DNA of 64,000 nucleotides from positions 1-64,000 of the forward strand of contig NZ_VHKL01000005.1 of NCBI RefSeq assembly GCF_007474605.1, in the 5' to 3' direction. Of the stretch, positions 27,683-37,025 are shown one piece after another (the first letter of the stretch is position 1; each line of letters opens with the position of its first letter). The notes beneath the pieces were generated by a model. The model was given only the letters and a program-made list of their open reading frames with translations. It searched no databases and was not told the origin of the DNA. This DNA is from Rhodoligotrophos appendicifer (lineage in GTDB: Bacteria; Pseudomonadota; Alphaproteobacteria; Rhizobiales; Im1). Both the position numbers and the translations under genes were made by a program.

Positions 27683-29200
27683 TCAGGAGGCTTCGGCAAG
27701 AAGCGACAGCTGACGGGCGGCACCGCCAATTCCGAGATCAGTGAGGGGAGTGGGATAGTCGCCGGTAAAGCAATGATCCGTAAATTGCGGGCGATGCTTA
27801 TCCCGCCCTTTTTCACCGAGCGCCCGGTAGATGCCGTCAACGGAGAGAAACGCAAGGCTATCCACGCCGATGAAGGTCCGCATCTCCTCGAGCGTATGAG
27901 TGGCAGCCAGCAGAGCATCCTGTTCTGGTGTATCGATGCCATAGAAGTCTGGATACTTGATCGGCGGACTGGCCACGCGCATGTGAACCTCCCGCGCTCC
28001 GGCCTCGTACATCATCTGTACGATTTTGACCGAAGTTGTTCCTCTGACGATCGAATCGTCCACCAGGACAATGCGCTTTCCTTCGATCACCGACCGATTT
28101 GCATTGTGCTTGAGCTTGACACCCAGAGAGCGGATTTGTTGCGTCGGCTCAATGAAGGTGCGTCCGACATAATGATTTCGGATGATTCCAAGTTCGAAGG
28201 GTATGCCAGATTGTTCGGAGAAACCGAGTGCGGCCGGAACCCCCGAGTCCGGAACAGGAATAACGACATCAGCATCGACCATCGACTCGATGGCCAGTTC
28301 ATGGCCGAGAGATTTGCGGACTTTGTAGACGGAACGCCCTCCCAAGACACTGTCCGGCCTTGAGAAATAAATATACTCGAAGATGCAGGGCCGAGCCTGC
28401 ATGCGAGGGAAGGGGCGCAGGCTTTCAATGCCGTCTTTGGTAATGACGACCACCTCGCCGTTCTCGATCTCCCGGATGAAGCGGGCGCCGATAATGTCAA
28501 AAGCGCACGTTTCCGAAGCAAGAATAGGAGCGCCATTGAGTTCGCCGAGGACCAAAGGACGAATGCCCAGTGGGTCGCGAGCGCCGATCAGCTTCTTATT
28601 GGTCATCGCAACAAGGGAGTAAGCGCCCTCTATGGCCCGCAGCGAATCGATGAAGCGCTCAATGAATCTCGGCTTTCTCGACTGCGCCACCAGATGAAGA
28701 ATGACCTCGGTATCAGATGTCGATTGGCAAATGGCTCCGTTTCGGATCAATTCCTCTCGCAAGGTCAGGGCGTTGGTCAGATTGCCGTTATGGCAGACCG
28801 CAAAGCCGCCCGCTGCCAGATCGGCAAAGAGCGGCTGTACGTTTCGGAGGACGGTGTCCCCGAATGTCGCATAGCGGACATGCCCTACGGCGGAATCTCC
28901 CTGGAGACGCTGCATCATGGCGGGAGACGAAAAATGGTCTCCAACCAGTCCCATTCGCCTTTCGGAATGAAAGCGAACGCCGTCGAAGGAGACGATCCCG
29001 GCAGCCTCTTGGCCACGATGTTGAAGCGCGTGCAGTCCGAGAGCCGTGAGCGCTGCAGCATCTGGATGACCGAGGATGCCGAAAACCCCACACTCCTCCC
29101 TCAAGGTATCACCGTCGAAATCGGTGTCGTCCTGGACGCCAGTTGCGTTCGCGCCGGCCTCGCCGCCCATGTGATTCGCCACCATACCCATCTCCTGCAC
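27683..29200 (-). CDS. purF: Amidophosphoribosyltransferase
   Basis: First step of purine synthesis: PRPP and glutamine to phosphoribosylamine. 505 residues with a roughly 37-residue leader before the N-terminal nucleophile Cys (REECGVFG), then the glutaminase domain (HALQHRGQEAAGI, GHVRYATFGD) and the PRPP-binding domain (IVLVDDSIVRGTTS). Enzymes of the Bacillus type carry four Cys ligands for a [4Fe-4S] cluster; here one is Asp (KYPDFYGID) and the late CxxC is reduced to DHC, so a cluster is unlikely. Downstream of cvpA by 12 bases, the classical cvpA-purF pairing. Confidence 0.96.
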   Translation of the reverse strand: MQEMGMVANHMGGEAGANATGVQDDTDFDGDTLREECGVFGILGHPDAAALTALGLHALQHRGQEAAGIVSFDGVRFHSERRMGLVGDHFSSPAMMQRLQGDSAVGHVRYATFGDTVLRNVQPLFADLAAGGFAVCHNGNLTNALTLREELIRNGAICQSTSDTEVILHLVAQSRKPRFIERFIDSLRAIEGAYSLVAMTNKKLIGARDPLGIRPLVLGELNGAPILASETCAFDIIGARFIREIENGEVVVITKDGIESLRPFPRMQARPCIFEYIYFSRPDSVLGGRSVYKVRKSLGHELAIESMVDADVVIPVPDSGVPAALGFSEQSGIPFELGIIRNHYVGRTFIEPTQQIRSLGVKLKHNANRSVIEGKRIVLVDDSIVRGTTSVKIVQMMYEAGAREVHMRVASPPIKYPDFYGIDTPEQDALLAATHTLEEMRTFIGVDSLAFLSVDGIYRALGEKGRDKHRPQFTDHCFTGDYPTPLTDLGIGGAARQLSLLAEAS

Positions 29201-29212
29201 TGGACTTGAGGA

Positions 29213-29887
29213 CTAATTGTTGCCGCTGCTTGTAGAGTTTCCGTCATTTAGCAACTGATCAATGCCCTGCCGTTCTGGATTTTCGTAGCCGTCCTCTTCG
29301 TCTCCATCCGCTCCCGGAGTGGTCGGCTCATCCTCTCCCGTCGTTCCAGCCCCTGGGGCCTCGCCGGGCTTTGCATTAATATAGGTCTTCCCGAGCAGAG
29401 TTTCAGCGACGTCGGGGGGTAAAAACGAAATAACAAAGGTGCTGGTCTGTTCGATGACGGGGAGGGTCGCCGCGTTGCGGACCCAATCAGGTCGCCGCTC
29501 GACGGGGACGAGCCAGATGAAAAAGATATAGGCGACCACCACGAGCAACAAGCCTCGTGCCATGCCGAAGACGAAGCCAAGAGTTCGATCGAGCGCCCCC
29601 ACACCCGAATCAAGAATCCAGTCTGAAATTTTGATGGTGATGATCGAGATGATGATCAGCACGATGACGAAGGTGCCCGCAACCAGGGCGATGTCGGCGA
29701 CGTAGTCAGGTTGGATATAAGACCGGGCGGTTTCTCGAAAGCCGGTATATGCCAGGAAGGCTGCGAGTGCGGCGCCGGCCCATGAAAGGATCGACAAGAC
29801 CTCGCGCGTGAATCCGCGCATTAGCGCCAACAGTCCCGAGATGAGCATAATGCCTATCAGGATGACGTCCAACATCGAGAACGGCAT
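29213..29887 (-). CDS. cvpA: CvpA family membrane protein
   Basis: A 224-residue inner-membrane protein with four helices (MLDVILIGIMLISGLLALMRG, EVLSILSWAGAALAAFLAY, IALVAGTFVIVLIIISIITI, GFVFGMARGLLLVVVAYIFFIWL) and an acidic, disordered tail (GEDEPTTPGADGDEEDG). Known from colicin V export and purine-locus co-expression; molecular role unsettled. Position directly before purF is conserved widely. Confidence 0.9.
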   Translation of the reverse strand: MPFSMLDVILIGIMLISGLLALMRGFTREVLSILSWAGAALAAFLAYTGFRETARSYIQPDYVADIALVAGTFVIVLIIISIITIKISDWILDSGVGALDRTLGFVFGMARGLLLVVVAYIFFIWLVPVERRPDWVRNAATLPVIEQTSTFVISFLPPDVAETLLGKTYINAKPGEAPGAGTTGEDEPTTPGADGDEEDGYENPERQGIDQLLNDGNSTSSGNN

Positions 29888-29979
29888 TTAGATCGAGCTC
29901 CACAGCAGACTGTCGCGAGGCGCGCGGACTATAAATTGGTTTTGCGGTGCTGTCACATCATTGACACCGACACCATCCG

Positions 29980-31392
29980 TCATGAGGTCGCGGCCACAGT
30001 GGCTCTGACCAGTTTATTCCGTTCGAAGGACTGGACCCAACGGACGAGTTCGATGAGACTCTTCGGAGTATGGATCGACATGGAACTGTTCTTCTTAACC
30101 TCACTGATGGCTCCAGGAGGAACGACGGCAGTTTTAAAGCCGAGTTTCGCTGCTTCCTTCAATCGCGCTTCTCCTTGTGCCACGGAGCGGAGCGATCCGG
30201 AGAGGGAAATCTCACCAAACAAAACACATTCGGGTGGAAGAGGGCAGCCTGTGAACGATGAAACCAATGCGGCGGCCACTGCAATGTCAGCGGCAGGTTC
30301 ACGAACACGCAGGCCGCCTGCCACATTGAGATAGACATCGTACCCACCCAAGCTGACGCCGCAATGTGTATCCAGCACGGCCAGGGTCATGGCAAGCCTG
30401 CTGCCGTCCCATCCGACCACGGCCCGGCGCGCCGTCCCAAGCGTCGAGGGAGAGACCAGCGTCTGAACCTCGACCAAAAGCGGCCTGGTGCCCTCGATCC
30501 CGGCGAAAACCGCGGCACCCGGTGTGGCGGTATCCCGATCGCCCAGGAACAGCCCCGAGGGATTCTCGACCTCCGCGAGACCGCTATCGGCCATTTCGAA
30601 GACACCGATTTCGTCCGTGGGACCGAACCGATTTTTGACGGCCCGCAGAATGCGAAATCGGTGGCCTCTGTCGCCCTCAAAATACAGAACCGCATCCACC
30701 ATGTGCTCGATAAGCCTGGGTCCGGCGATCTGGCCATCTTTTGTTACATGGCCGATCATCAGGATTGTCGTCCCTTTGGTTTTGGCAAAACGCACTAAAG
30801 CTTCAGCTCCGGCGCGCAGCTGGGACACGCTGCCGGGGGCGGACTCGATTTCCGGGGACCAGATTGTCTGGACGGAATCAATGGCGACGATTGCTGGCGG
30901 CGGTCCCTCGCTCAGGGTCGCAAGGATGTCGTTTAAGTTGGTTTCAGCCGCGAGGAGAACGGGAGCATCACTGAGTCCAAGCCGCTCCGCTCGCAACCGG
31001 ACCTGGGCCACAGCCTCCTCTCCCGAGACATACACAACCCGTTCACCCTTCAATGCGTGACGCGCGAGCGCCTGCAAGATGAGGGTGGATTTTCCGATGC
31101 CTGGATCGCCTCCGATCAAAACCGCTGAACCTGGGACCAACCCGCCTCCGGTCACTCTGTCCAATTCAGCGATGCCGGAGAGGAGGCGGGGTGGGGTAGG
31201 GGTGGTGCCCTTCAGCCCGACAAGTTCGATGCTGCGCCCTCTGGCGCGCGGCCGGACACCGCTGCCGAGAGGTGCTGCTGTGCCCTCCTCAACAATGGTA
31301 TTCCAGCCACCACAATTGTCACATCGCCCCACCCAGCGTGGCGTGACCGCTCCGCAGGCTTGACAGACGAATGTGGAACTTGGCTTGGCCAA
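29980..31392 (-). CDS. radA: DNA repair protein RadA
   Basis: RecA-like branch-migration ATPase with a Lon-like C-terminus, 470 residues. N-terminal four-Cys zinc finger (CQAC...CDNC), Walker A GGDPGIGKSTL, the RadA-specific KNRFG motif, and the C-terminal P-domain (GGYDVYLNVAGGLRVREPAADIAVAAAL). Sits between the quinone reductase-like gene and cvpA in the conserved core block. Confidence 0.97.
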   Translation of the reverse strand: MAKPSSTFVCQACGAVTPRWVGRCDNCGGWNTIVEEGTAAPLGSGVRPRARGRSIELVGLKGTTPTPPRLLSGIAELDRVTGGGLVPGSAVLIGGDPGIGKSTLILQALARHALKGERVVYVSGEEAVAQVRLRAERLGLSDAPVLLAAETNLNDILATLSEGPPPAIVAIDSVQTIWSPEIESAPGSVSQLRAGAEALVRFAKTKGTTILMIGHVTKDGQIAGPRLIEHMVDAVLYFEGDRGHRFRILRAVKNRFGPTDEIGVFEMADSGLAEVENPSGLFLGDRDTATPGAAVFAGIEGTRPLLVEVQTLVSPSTLGTARRAVVGWDGSRLAMTLAVLDTHCGVSLGGYDVYLNVAGGLRVREPAADIAVAAALVSSFTGCPLPPECVLFGEISLSGSLRSVAQGEARLKEAAKLGFKTAVVPPGAISEVKKNSSMSIHTPKSLIELVRWVQSFERNKLVRATVAATS

Positions 31393-31472
31393 ACCGGCTG
31401 CTCCAATGCAAAAATCCAGACAGGTGGATGAGCGCGCTCACTGGACGCGCGAACTCCGGTGGCAAAATGAGT

Positions 31473-32504
31473 TCAACCCTCAAAGCCTTCCACGACGACC
31501 TTTCCGATCATGCGGCCACCTTCGACAAGTTCATGAGCTTTCCGCAGATTGGCGGCGTTGATCGGGCCGAGAGTGGTTGTCAGGGTGGTCCTGACCTCCC
31601 CTTGATCTATGGCTTTGGCCAGATCCGTTAAAATGCGGTTCTGCTCAGCGATGTCGGGAGTGCTGAACTGCGCGCGAGTGAACATGTACTCCCAAGCGAG
31701 GGTCACGCTCTTGGATTGATAGAGCGCCGCATTGATAGGTTTTTCGTTCGCCACAATGAAGCAAACGACGCCTTGAGGTGTCGCAAGCTCTGCGGTGATC
31801 GGAAAATAATCATCCGTCGATGAGGCACACAGAATGCTGTCCACACAATCGAAGCCAAGGGCTCTGACTGAGACGGCAAGATCCTTGTGATTTGCTATAA
31901 AATCGGCTCCGAGATCCTGGCACCATTGGCGGGTCTCAGGCCTGGATGCCGTGGCGATGACGGTCAATCCCGCCTGCTTGGCAAGTTGTATGGCGATCGA
32001 TCCGACGCCACCTGCGCCGCCAATGATGAGCAGGCTGCGTCCCGAATTATCCTCGGGCTGCCGGGAAAGACCCATGCGATCGTGCAACGCCTCTGCAGCC
32101 GTCAGAGCGGTCAGCGGCAAAGCTGCGGCCTCAGCGAAACTGAGACGGGTCGGGCACGGCCCAACGATACGCTCATCAACGGGCACATACTGCGCGTTAC
32201 TGCCGTTTCGTGTTATGTCACCGGCAAAAAAGACCCTGTCTCCCACCTTGAATAGAGTGGTCTCGGCTCCGACTCGCTCTACGGTCCCCGCACCGTCGAA
32301 GCCCAGGATGCGAGGCTGCTCCAGGCGCTCTTGAACTCGAAAACGCCGGACCTTCGTATCGACGGGATTGACGGAAATGGCTTCCACCCTGACGAGCAGG
32401 TCCCGAGCTCGTAACGCCGGTATCGGAAGTTCAACATCGACTAGACAATTTAGATCTGTGATCGGCGCAGATTGGAATACGCCGACAGCCTTCATCGTTC
32501 TCAT
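31473..32504 (-). CDS. Zinc-type alcohol dehydrogenase-like / quinone oxidoreductase family protein (MDR)
   Basis: Medium-chain dehydrogenase/reductase of 343 residues of the zinc-independent type: MKAVGVF start, VNPVDTKVR, the ILGFDGAGTVERVG segment and the NADPH motif GGAGGVGSIAIQLA. The usual zinc-ligand cysteine of alcohol dehydrogenases is missing, consistent with a quinone or enone reductase. The ATG overlaps the mlaF stop by four bases, so it is translationally coupled to the lipid transport genes, though a functional link is unclear. Confidence 0.86.
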   Translation of the reverse strand: MRTMKAVGVFQSAPITDLNCLVDVELPIPALRARDLLVRVEAISVNPVDTKVRRFRVQERLEQPRILGFDGAGTVERVGAETTLFKVGDRVFFAGDITRNGSNAQYVPVDERIVGPCPTRLSFAEAAALPLTALTAAEALHDRMGLSRQPEDNSGRSLLIIGGAGGVGSIAIQLAKQAGLTVIATASRPETRQWCQDLGADFIANHKDLAVSVRALGFDCVDSILCASSTDDYFPITAELATPQGVVCFIVANEKPINAALYQSKSVTLAWEYMFTRAQFSTPDIAEQNRILTDLAKAIDQGEVRTTLTTTLGPINAANLRKAHELVEGGRMIGKVVVEGFEG

Positions 32505-33277
32505 GGTCTCAGAACATCCATTTTGATTGGCCCCTCGGCACGGCCGTGGATAAACTGTTCCACATATGGGTTTCCGCTCCTGTCGATATCAGCCGCGATC
32601 CCATGCCAGATGATCCGGCCTTTGTAGATCATGGCAATATCGTCTGCGATTTTGCGGGCTGAAGCCATGTCATGCGTAATAGAGATGGCCGTGGCACCTA
32701 ATCTTTTGACACAGTCTCGAATGAGATCGTTGATGACGTCCGCCATGATGGGATCCAGCCCCGTCGTTGGCTCGTCGAAGAAGATGACCTCGGGATCGGC
32801 AGCAATGGCACGGGCAAGCCCGACGCGCTTCTGCATGCCTCCTGAAAGTTCCGCGGGCGACAATTCCCCGACTTCAGCCCCGAGCCCGACTTGCGCGAGT
32901 TTTTCGAACGCGATCTCTCGTGCCTTCGCCCGCTGCACCTGTTTGCCTTGAATGAGACCGAAAGCGACGTTCTCCCAGACGGTTAAACTATCGAAAAGAG
33001 CCGCACCTTGGAACAGCATGCCGAACTTTCGCAGCATCTCCTCTCGGTCAGCTCCACTGTTCCCGATGATCTCTTTGCCGTTGACGTGGATCGATCCCTC
33101 ATCTGGCCGGATGAGCCCCAGAATGCACTTCAGGGTGACGGATTTTCCGCTGCCGGATCCGCCGATAACCACGAGGGATTTACCGCGGTAAACCGACAGA
33201 TCGACGCCATCGAGCACGGTCTTCCGCCCGAAGCTCTTTCGCACGCCCGAGAGTGCGATGTGAGGAATTGAGGTCAT
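32501..33277 (-). CDS. mlaF: MlaF-type ABC transporter ATP-binding protein
   Basis: ATPase of the phospholipid transport system that maintains outer-membrane asymmetry, 258 residues. Walker A GGSGSGKSV, Q-loop (MLFQGAALFDSLTVWENVAFGL), signature LSGGMQKR, Walker B VIFFDEPTTGLDP and the switch His in ITHD. Fourteen bases downstream of the permease gene. The MCE substrate-binding gene (mlaD) that normally follows is not here. Confidence 0.92.
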   Translation of the reverse strand: MTSIPHIALSGVRKSFGRKTVLDGVDLSVYRGKSLVVIGGSGSGKSVTLKCILGLIRPDEGSIHVNGKEIIGNSGADREEMLRKFGMLFQGAALFDSLTVWENVAFGLIQGKQVQRAKAREIAFEKLAQVGLGAEVGELSPAELSGGMQKRVGLARAIAADPEVIFFDEPTTGLDPIMADVINDLIRDCVKRLGATAISITHDMASARKIADDIAMIYKGRIIWHGIAADIDRSGNPYVEQFIHGRAEGPIKMDVLRP

Positions 33278-33290
33278 GGGTTCTTTAAAA

Positions 33291-34061
33291 TCACGAGAAG
33301 ATCAGCGATGTCATGATGTAGTTAACCGCAAGGATAAGGATGGAGGCCGACACCACGGCGTTTGTTGTGGCCCGACCCACGCCCTGAGCACCACCTTTGC
33401 TGTAGTAACCGTGGTAGCATCCCATGAGTGCGATGACGAACCCAAAAACTGCAGCTTTAGCGAGCCCGGATGCCACGTCGCCAAATTCGAGAAAGTCGAT
33501 CGTGCTCTTCACATAGGACGCCGAATTGAAGCCAAGGCTGCGAGTGCCCACCACGTAGCCGCCTAGGATTCCTATCGTGTCCGCGATGGCCACCAGGATC
33601 GGCAGTGTGATGACGCCGGCAATGATCCGTGGCGCCACGAGGTATTTGAAGGGATTGGTAGAGAGTGTCGTCAGGGCGTCGATTTGCTCGGTAACGCGCA
33701 TGGTCCCGAGCTCGGCAGCGATGGCCGCGCTGACGCGGCCCGCAACAATGAGTCCCGCCAGGACGGGTCCAAGCTCTCGAACAATGCCCAGGGCCACGAT
33801 CTGGGCCACAATGCTCTCAGCGTTGAAGCGACTGCCGCCGACATAGATCTGCAGGGCAAGGGCGGCGCCGGTGAAGAATGCCGTGAGCCCGACCACGAAA
33901 AGTGAATTGTAGCCGATACGGAGCATCTGCTCCAGATCCTGGCGAAGGAAGTATGGCGGCGTGAAAACGTGAAATAACGAGTTCCACAGGAAGATTGAAA
34001 GACGGCCCACTTCCTCGCAGAAGTGTAGGGCAATCCGACCGATACTGGCGAGGAAGTTCAA
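33291..34061 (-). CDS. mlaE: MlaE-type ABC transporter permease
   Basis: Inner-membrane permease of 256 residues with about five helices and the family's central segment ELGPVLAGLIVAGRVSAAIAAELGTMRVTEQIDAL, plus LVAPRIIAGVITLPILVAIAD. Partner of the adjacent ATPase. In Rhizobiales the MlaEF pair often lies between alr and radA, as here; the matching MlaD would be encoded elsewhere. Confidence 0.92.
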   Translation of the reverse strand: MNFLASIGRIALHFCEEVGRLSIFLWNSLFHVFTPPYFLRQDLEQMLRIGYNSLFVVGLTAFFTGAALALQIYVGGSRFNAESIVAQIVALGIVRELGPVLAGLIVAGRVSAAIAAELGTMRVTEQIDALTTLSTNPFKYLVAPRIIAGVITLPILVAIADTIGILGGYVVGTRSLGFNSASYVKSTIDFLEFGDVASGLAKAAVFGFVIALMGCYHGYYSKGGAQGVGRATTNAVVSASILILAVNYIMTSLIFS

Positions 34062-34133
34062 AGGCGGGCCTTTCCGTCAGCAGTCCCTCGGCATGGTCAC
34101 CCTGCGAATGCAGTTTGGAACAGCCGTGGTCCC

Positions 34134-35306
34134 TTAGCTCGAATCGTGCGGTGAATATATGCGAGCAAACCGTGAACCTAAAGCGGTGAGAATCTCATAA
34201 GGAATAGTTCCGGCCCACCGAGCCAGATCATCAATCGTTATGTGGGACCCTATCAGTTCGGCCCTTCCCCCGCGACGAGCAAATTCTGGCGGCACATCTG
34301 TGACATCCACGGTGATCATGTCCATGGAAATCCGGCCGATCACAGGAGCGAACTGACCGCCGACGAACACATGTGCCCGCTCGGCACGACTCGTTCCGCC
34401 GAGCGAACGAAAAAAACCATCAGCATACCCGACGCTGATAACTGCGATGTTTGAGTTCCGTTCCGCCTTCCACGTCGCGCTGTAGCCGATTGTCTCACCC
34501 GCCGGCACTTCGCGGACGCCTAATATAGTTCCATAGAGGCTGATGACTGGCTTCATGGGGTTTGCACGTTCAGCGAGCGGATTTCCCCCGTAAAGGGCGA
34601 TGCCGGGTCTCACCAGATCGTAATGAAAATCTGAAACATTCAAGGTTCCGGCCGAGTTTGCCAGGCTGCACTGCGCTTGCGGCAAAAGGGCTCGAAGGCG
34701 ATCAAAAGTCTCGATTTGCGCCCGATTCATGGCGGCGTTCGGCGTGTCGCCACAGGCAAGATGGCTGATGATCAGCGTGATGCGAAACGCGCAAAGCTCC
34801 TTACGGCTGGCGGCTAGGCACTCAACCTGCTTCTCATTGAGACCCAGTCGATTAATACCGGTGTCCACGTGAATACCCGCGGGAAGCCGGCGATCCTCCG
34901 AATGGCAAAACTTGGCCCATTCCGAAATTTCGTCGATCGACGAAAGCACGGGACGCAACGAATAGGCAGCCAAAAAGCTGGATGTTCCAGGCAGCAGACC
35001 ATTGAGTACATAGATGGTAGCGTCCGGAAGTACCTGCCGCAGCCGCGCTCCCTCCACTGGCAGGGCAACGAAGAATGTCTTGCACCCTGCAGACCACAGG
35101 GCGGTTCCGGCCTCGACTAACCCGATCCCATAGGCCTCTGCCTTGACGGCGGCGGCGCATTCCACAGGTTTGGCCAGCGCTGCAAGATATCGGTAGTTGG
35201 ACTGTAGGGCGCGGAGATCAACCATCATGGTTGCCCCGGCGAGTTCCGGCGTCAGGTCAACACTGGCGCAGCTTGGCACTTGGGAAATCGTATCAATGTC
35301 GCTCAT
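34134..35306 (-). CDS. alr: Alanine racemase
   Basis: PLP enzyme that makes D-alanine for peptidoglycan, 390 residues from the ATG at 35306 (a TTG at 35318 is possible). The PLP lysine lies in VKAEAYGIG (K55; most family members have Asn where this has Glu). The catalytic Tyr is in GETIGYSATW, and RPGIALYGG, ISVGYADGF and GRISMDM are present. It starts just 12 bases past the dnaB stop. Confidence 0.94.
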   Translation of the reverse strand: MSDIDTISQVPSCASVDLTPELAGATMMVDLRALQSNYRYLAALAKPVECAAAVKAEAYGIGLVEAGTALWSAGCKTFFVALPVEGARLRQVLPDATIYVLNGLLPGTSSFLAAYSLRPVLSSIDEISEWAKFCHSEDRRLPAGIHVDTGINRLGLNEKQVECLAASRKELCAFRITLIISHLACGDTPNAAMNRAQIETFDRLRALLPQAQCSLANSAGTLNVSDFHYDLVRPGIALYGGNPLAERANPMKPVISLYGTILGVREVPAGETIGYSATWKAERNSNIAVISVGYADGFFRSLGGTSRAERAHVFVGGQFAPVIGRISMDMITVDVTDVPPEFARRGGRAELIGSHITIDDLARWAGTIPYEILTALGSRFARIYSPHDSS

Positions 35307-35318
35307 ATGCGCGATCAA

Positions 35319-36824
35319 TCACTCAAATCGTTCAGGGAGATAGTCTTCGGCGATCAAATTCTGAAATCTTGTCAAGCTCGCGTCGAAATGAAGCTGAATT
35401 GTGCCAGTAGGCCCGTGACGTTGTTTTCCAATAATGACCTCCGCCCGGCCGGTTATTCTGTTCATCTCATCCTGCCACTCAAAATGCTCGGGAGTGTTGG
35501 GCTTAGGTTCCTTTCGCTGAAGATAATATTCCTCGCGGAACACGAACGCGACCACGTCGGCGTCTTGCTCGATTGACCCAGATTCGCGGAGATCTGCAAG
35601 CTGTGGGCGCTTGTCGTCACGTTGCTCCACCTGTCTCGAGAGCTGTGATAGCGCCATAACGGGGACGTCCAGCTCCTTCGCGAGCGCCTTCAGTCCTGTC
35701 GTTATCTCCGAGACTTCCTGAACGCGACCCTCGCTGGAGCGCTTTGCCGAACCAGTCAGCAATTGCAGGTAATCTACGACGATGAGCCCGAGCCCACGCT
35801 GTCGCTTCAGTCGCCTTGCTCGGGCTGCGAGCTGCGCGATCGTCAGTCCACCCGTATCGTCAATATAAAGCGGGAGCGACTGCATCTCCTGGCTAACGAT
35901 ACTTAAGCGGCGGAATTCATCCTCGGTAATCTTGCCCCGTCTAATCCGCTCCGACGAAATACCGGCTTGCTCGGAGAGAATACGAGTTGCGAGCTGTTCA
36001 GCCGACATTTCCAGGGAGAAGAACGCGACCAGTCCCCCATCCTGAACCTTCAAGGATCCATCCGGGCTCTGCTCGGCGCGATAGTTTCGCGCGACGTGAT
36101 AAGCAATATTCGTTGCTAGAGCAGTCTTTCCCATAGCGGGTCGCCCAGCCAGAATGATGAGGTCGGACCGCTGCAATCCACCCATCTTGGCGTCAATGTC
36201 CGTGAGCCCACAGGAAACTCCCGAAAGCCCGCCATCACGAGCATAGGCGGCTGCAGCCATGTCAATCGCTTGGGTGAGCGCTTCGCTAAAGCCTCGGAAG
36301 CCCTTGCCATAGCGTCCCGTCTCCGCCAGGGCATAAAGGCCTTGCTCAGCCTCTTCGATAAGCGTGCGTGGGGCGACATCGACGGGTGCGTCATAGGCAT
36401 TGCCTACGATATCGGTGCCGATCTCGATGAGCCGACGACGCACGGCCAGATCGAAAATCGTTCGCCCATATTCCTGTGCATTGATGACAGTGGTCGCTGA
36501 TCCCGCAAGACGGGCCAAATAGGCCGGGCCGCCAATTTCCGAAAGAGCCTGATCGCGGTCGAAAAACGTCTTCAGAGTGACAGGGGACGCGAGCTTACCC
36601 GCACGGACCAGACGAAAGGCAGCCTCGAAAATGCGCGCATGAACCGGCTCGAAAAAATGCTCAGGCTTCAGAAAATCGGAAATCCGTTCACAGGCTTCGT
36701 TGTTGACCAGGATTGCCCCCAGCAAAGCCTGTTCCGCCTCCAGATTAAAAGGGACTGAACGATAATCAGGCGTTGCCTTGACGGCCTGATGCTCAAATTT
36801 CACGAAGTTTGCTGCTGTCTCCAT
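35319..36824 (-). CDS. dnaB: Replicative DNA helicase DnaB
   Basis: Hexameric 5'-3' helicase of the replication fork, 501 residues, no intein. N-terminal primase-interacting domain (VPFNLEAEQALLGAILVNNEA), then the RecA-like domain with GRPAMGKTALA, FSLEMSAEQLATR, VVDYLQLL and QLSRQVEQRDDKRPQLADLRESG. First gene of the dnaB-alr pair, about 200 bases downstream of the cyclopropane synthase gene; this gap probably carries its promoter. Confidence 0.97.
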   Translation of the reverse strand: METAANFVKFEHQAVKATPDYRSVPFNLEAEQALLGAILVNNEACERISDFLKPEHFFEPVHARIFEAAFRLVRAGKLASPVTLKTFFDRDQALSEIGGPAYLARLAGSATTVINAQEYGRTIFDLAVRRRLIEIGTDIVGNAYDAPVDVAPRTLIEEAEQGLYALAETGRYGKGFRGFSEALTQAIDMAAAAYARDGGLSGVSCGLTDIDAKMGGLQRSDLIILAGRPAMGKTALATNIAYHVARNYRAEQSPDGSLKVQDGGLVAFFSLEMSAEQLATRILSEQAGISSERIRRGKITEDEFRRLSIVSQEMQSLPLYIDDTGGLTIAQLAARARRLKRQRGLGLIVVDYLQLLTGSAKRSSEGRVQEVSEITTGLKALAKELDVPVMALSQLSRQVEQRDDKRPQLADLRESGSIEQDADVVAFVFREEYYLQRKEPKPNTPEHFEWQDEMNRITGRAEVIIGKQRHGPTGTIQLHFDASLTRFQNLIAEDYLPERFE

Positions 36825-37025
36825 GGCCAGTTGTTACCCTGTCGCGGTCGGGCTTTGTCTACCAAACGTTAAAGCCTGACCTCCCATGCACGCTATCCAC
36901 AGCAGCAGGTGGCAGGACCGCAACAATCCTCTTTTAATCACCCGACAGATGATTTCACGCGAGCAATCGCTCCGAATCCGGTGACGATATCACTGCTCAG
37001 CTGATTCGTCCCTGGACGCCTGTGA

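Noticed and set aside
35319-36824. Intein in dnaB
   Set aside because: DnaB is a frequent intein host, but this one has normal length and uninterrupted helicase motifs.
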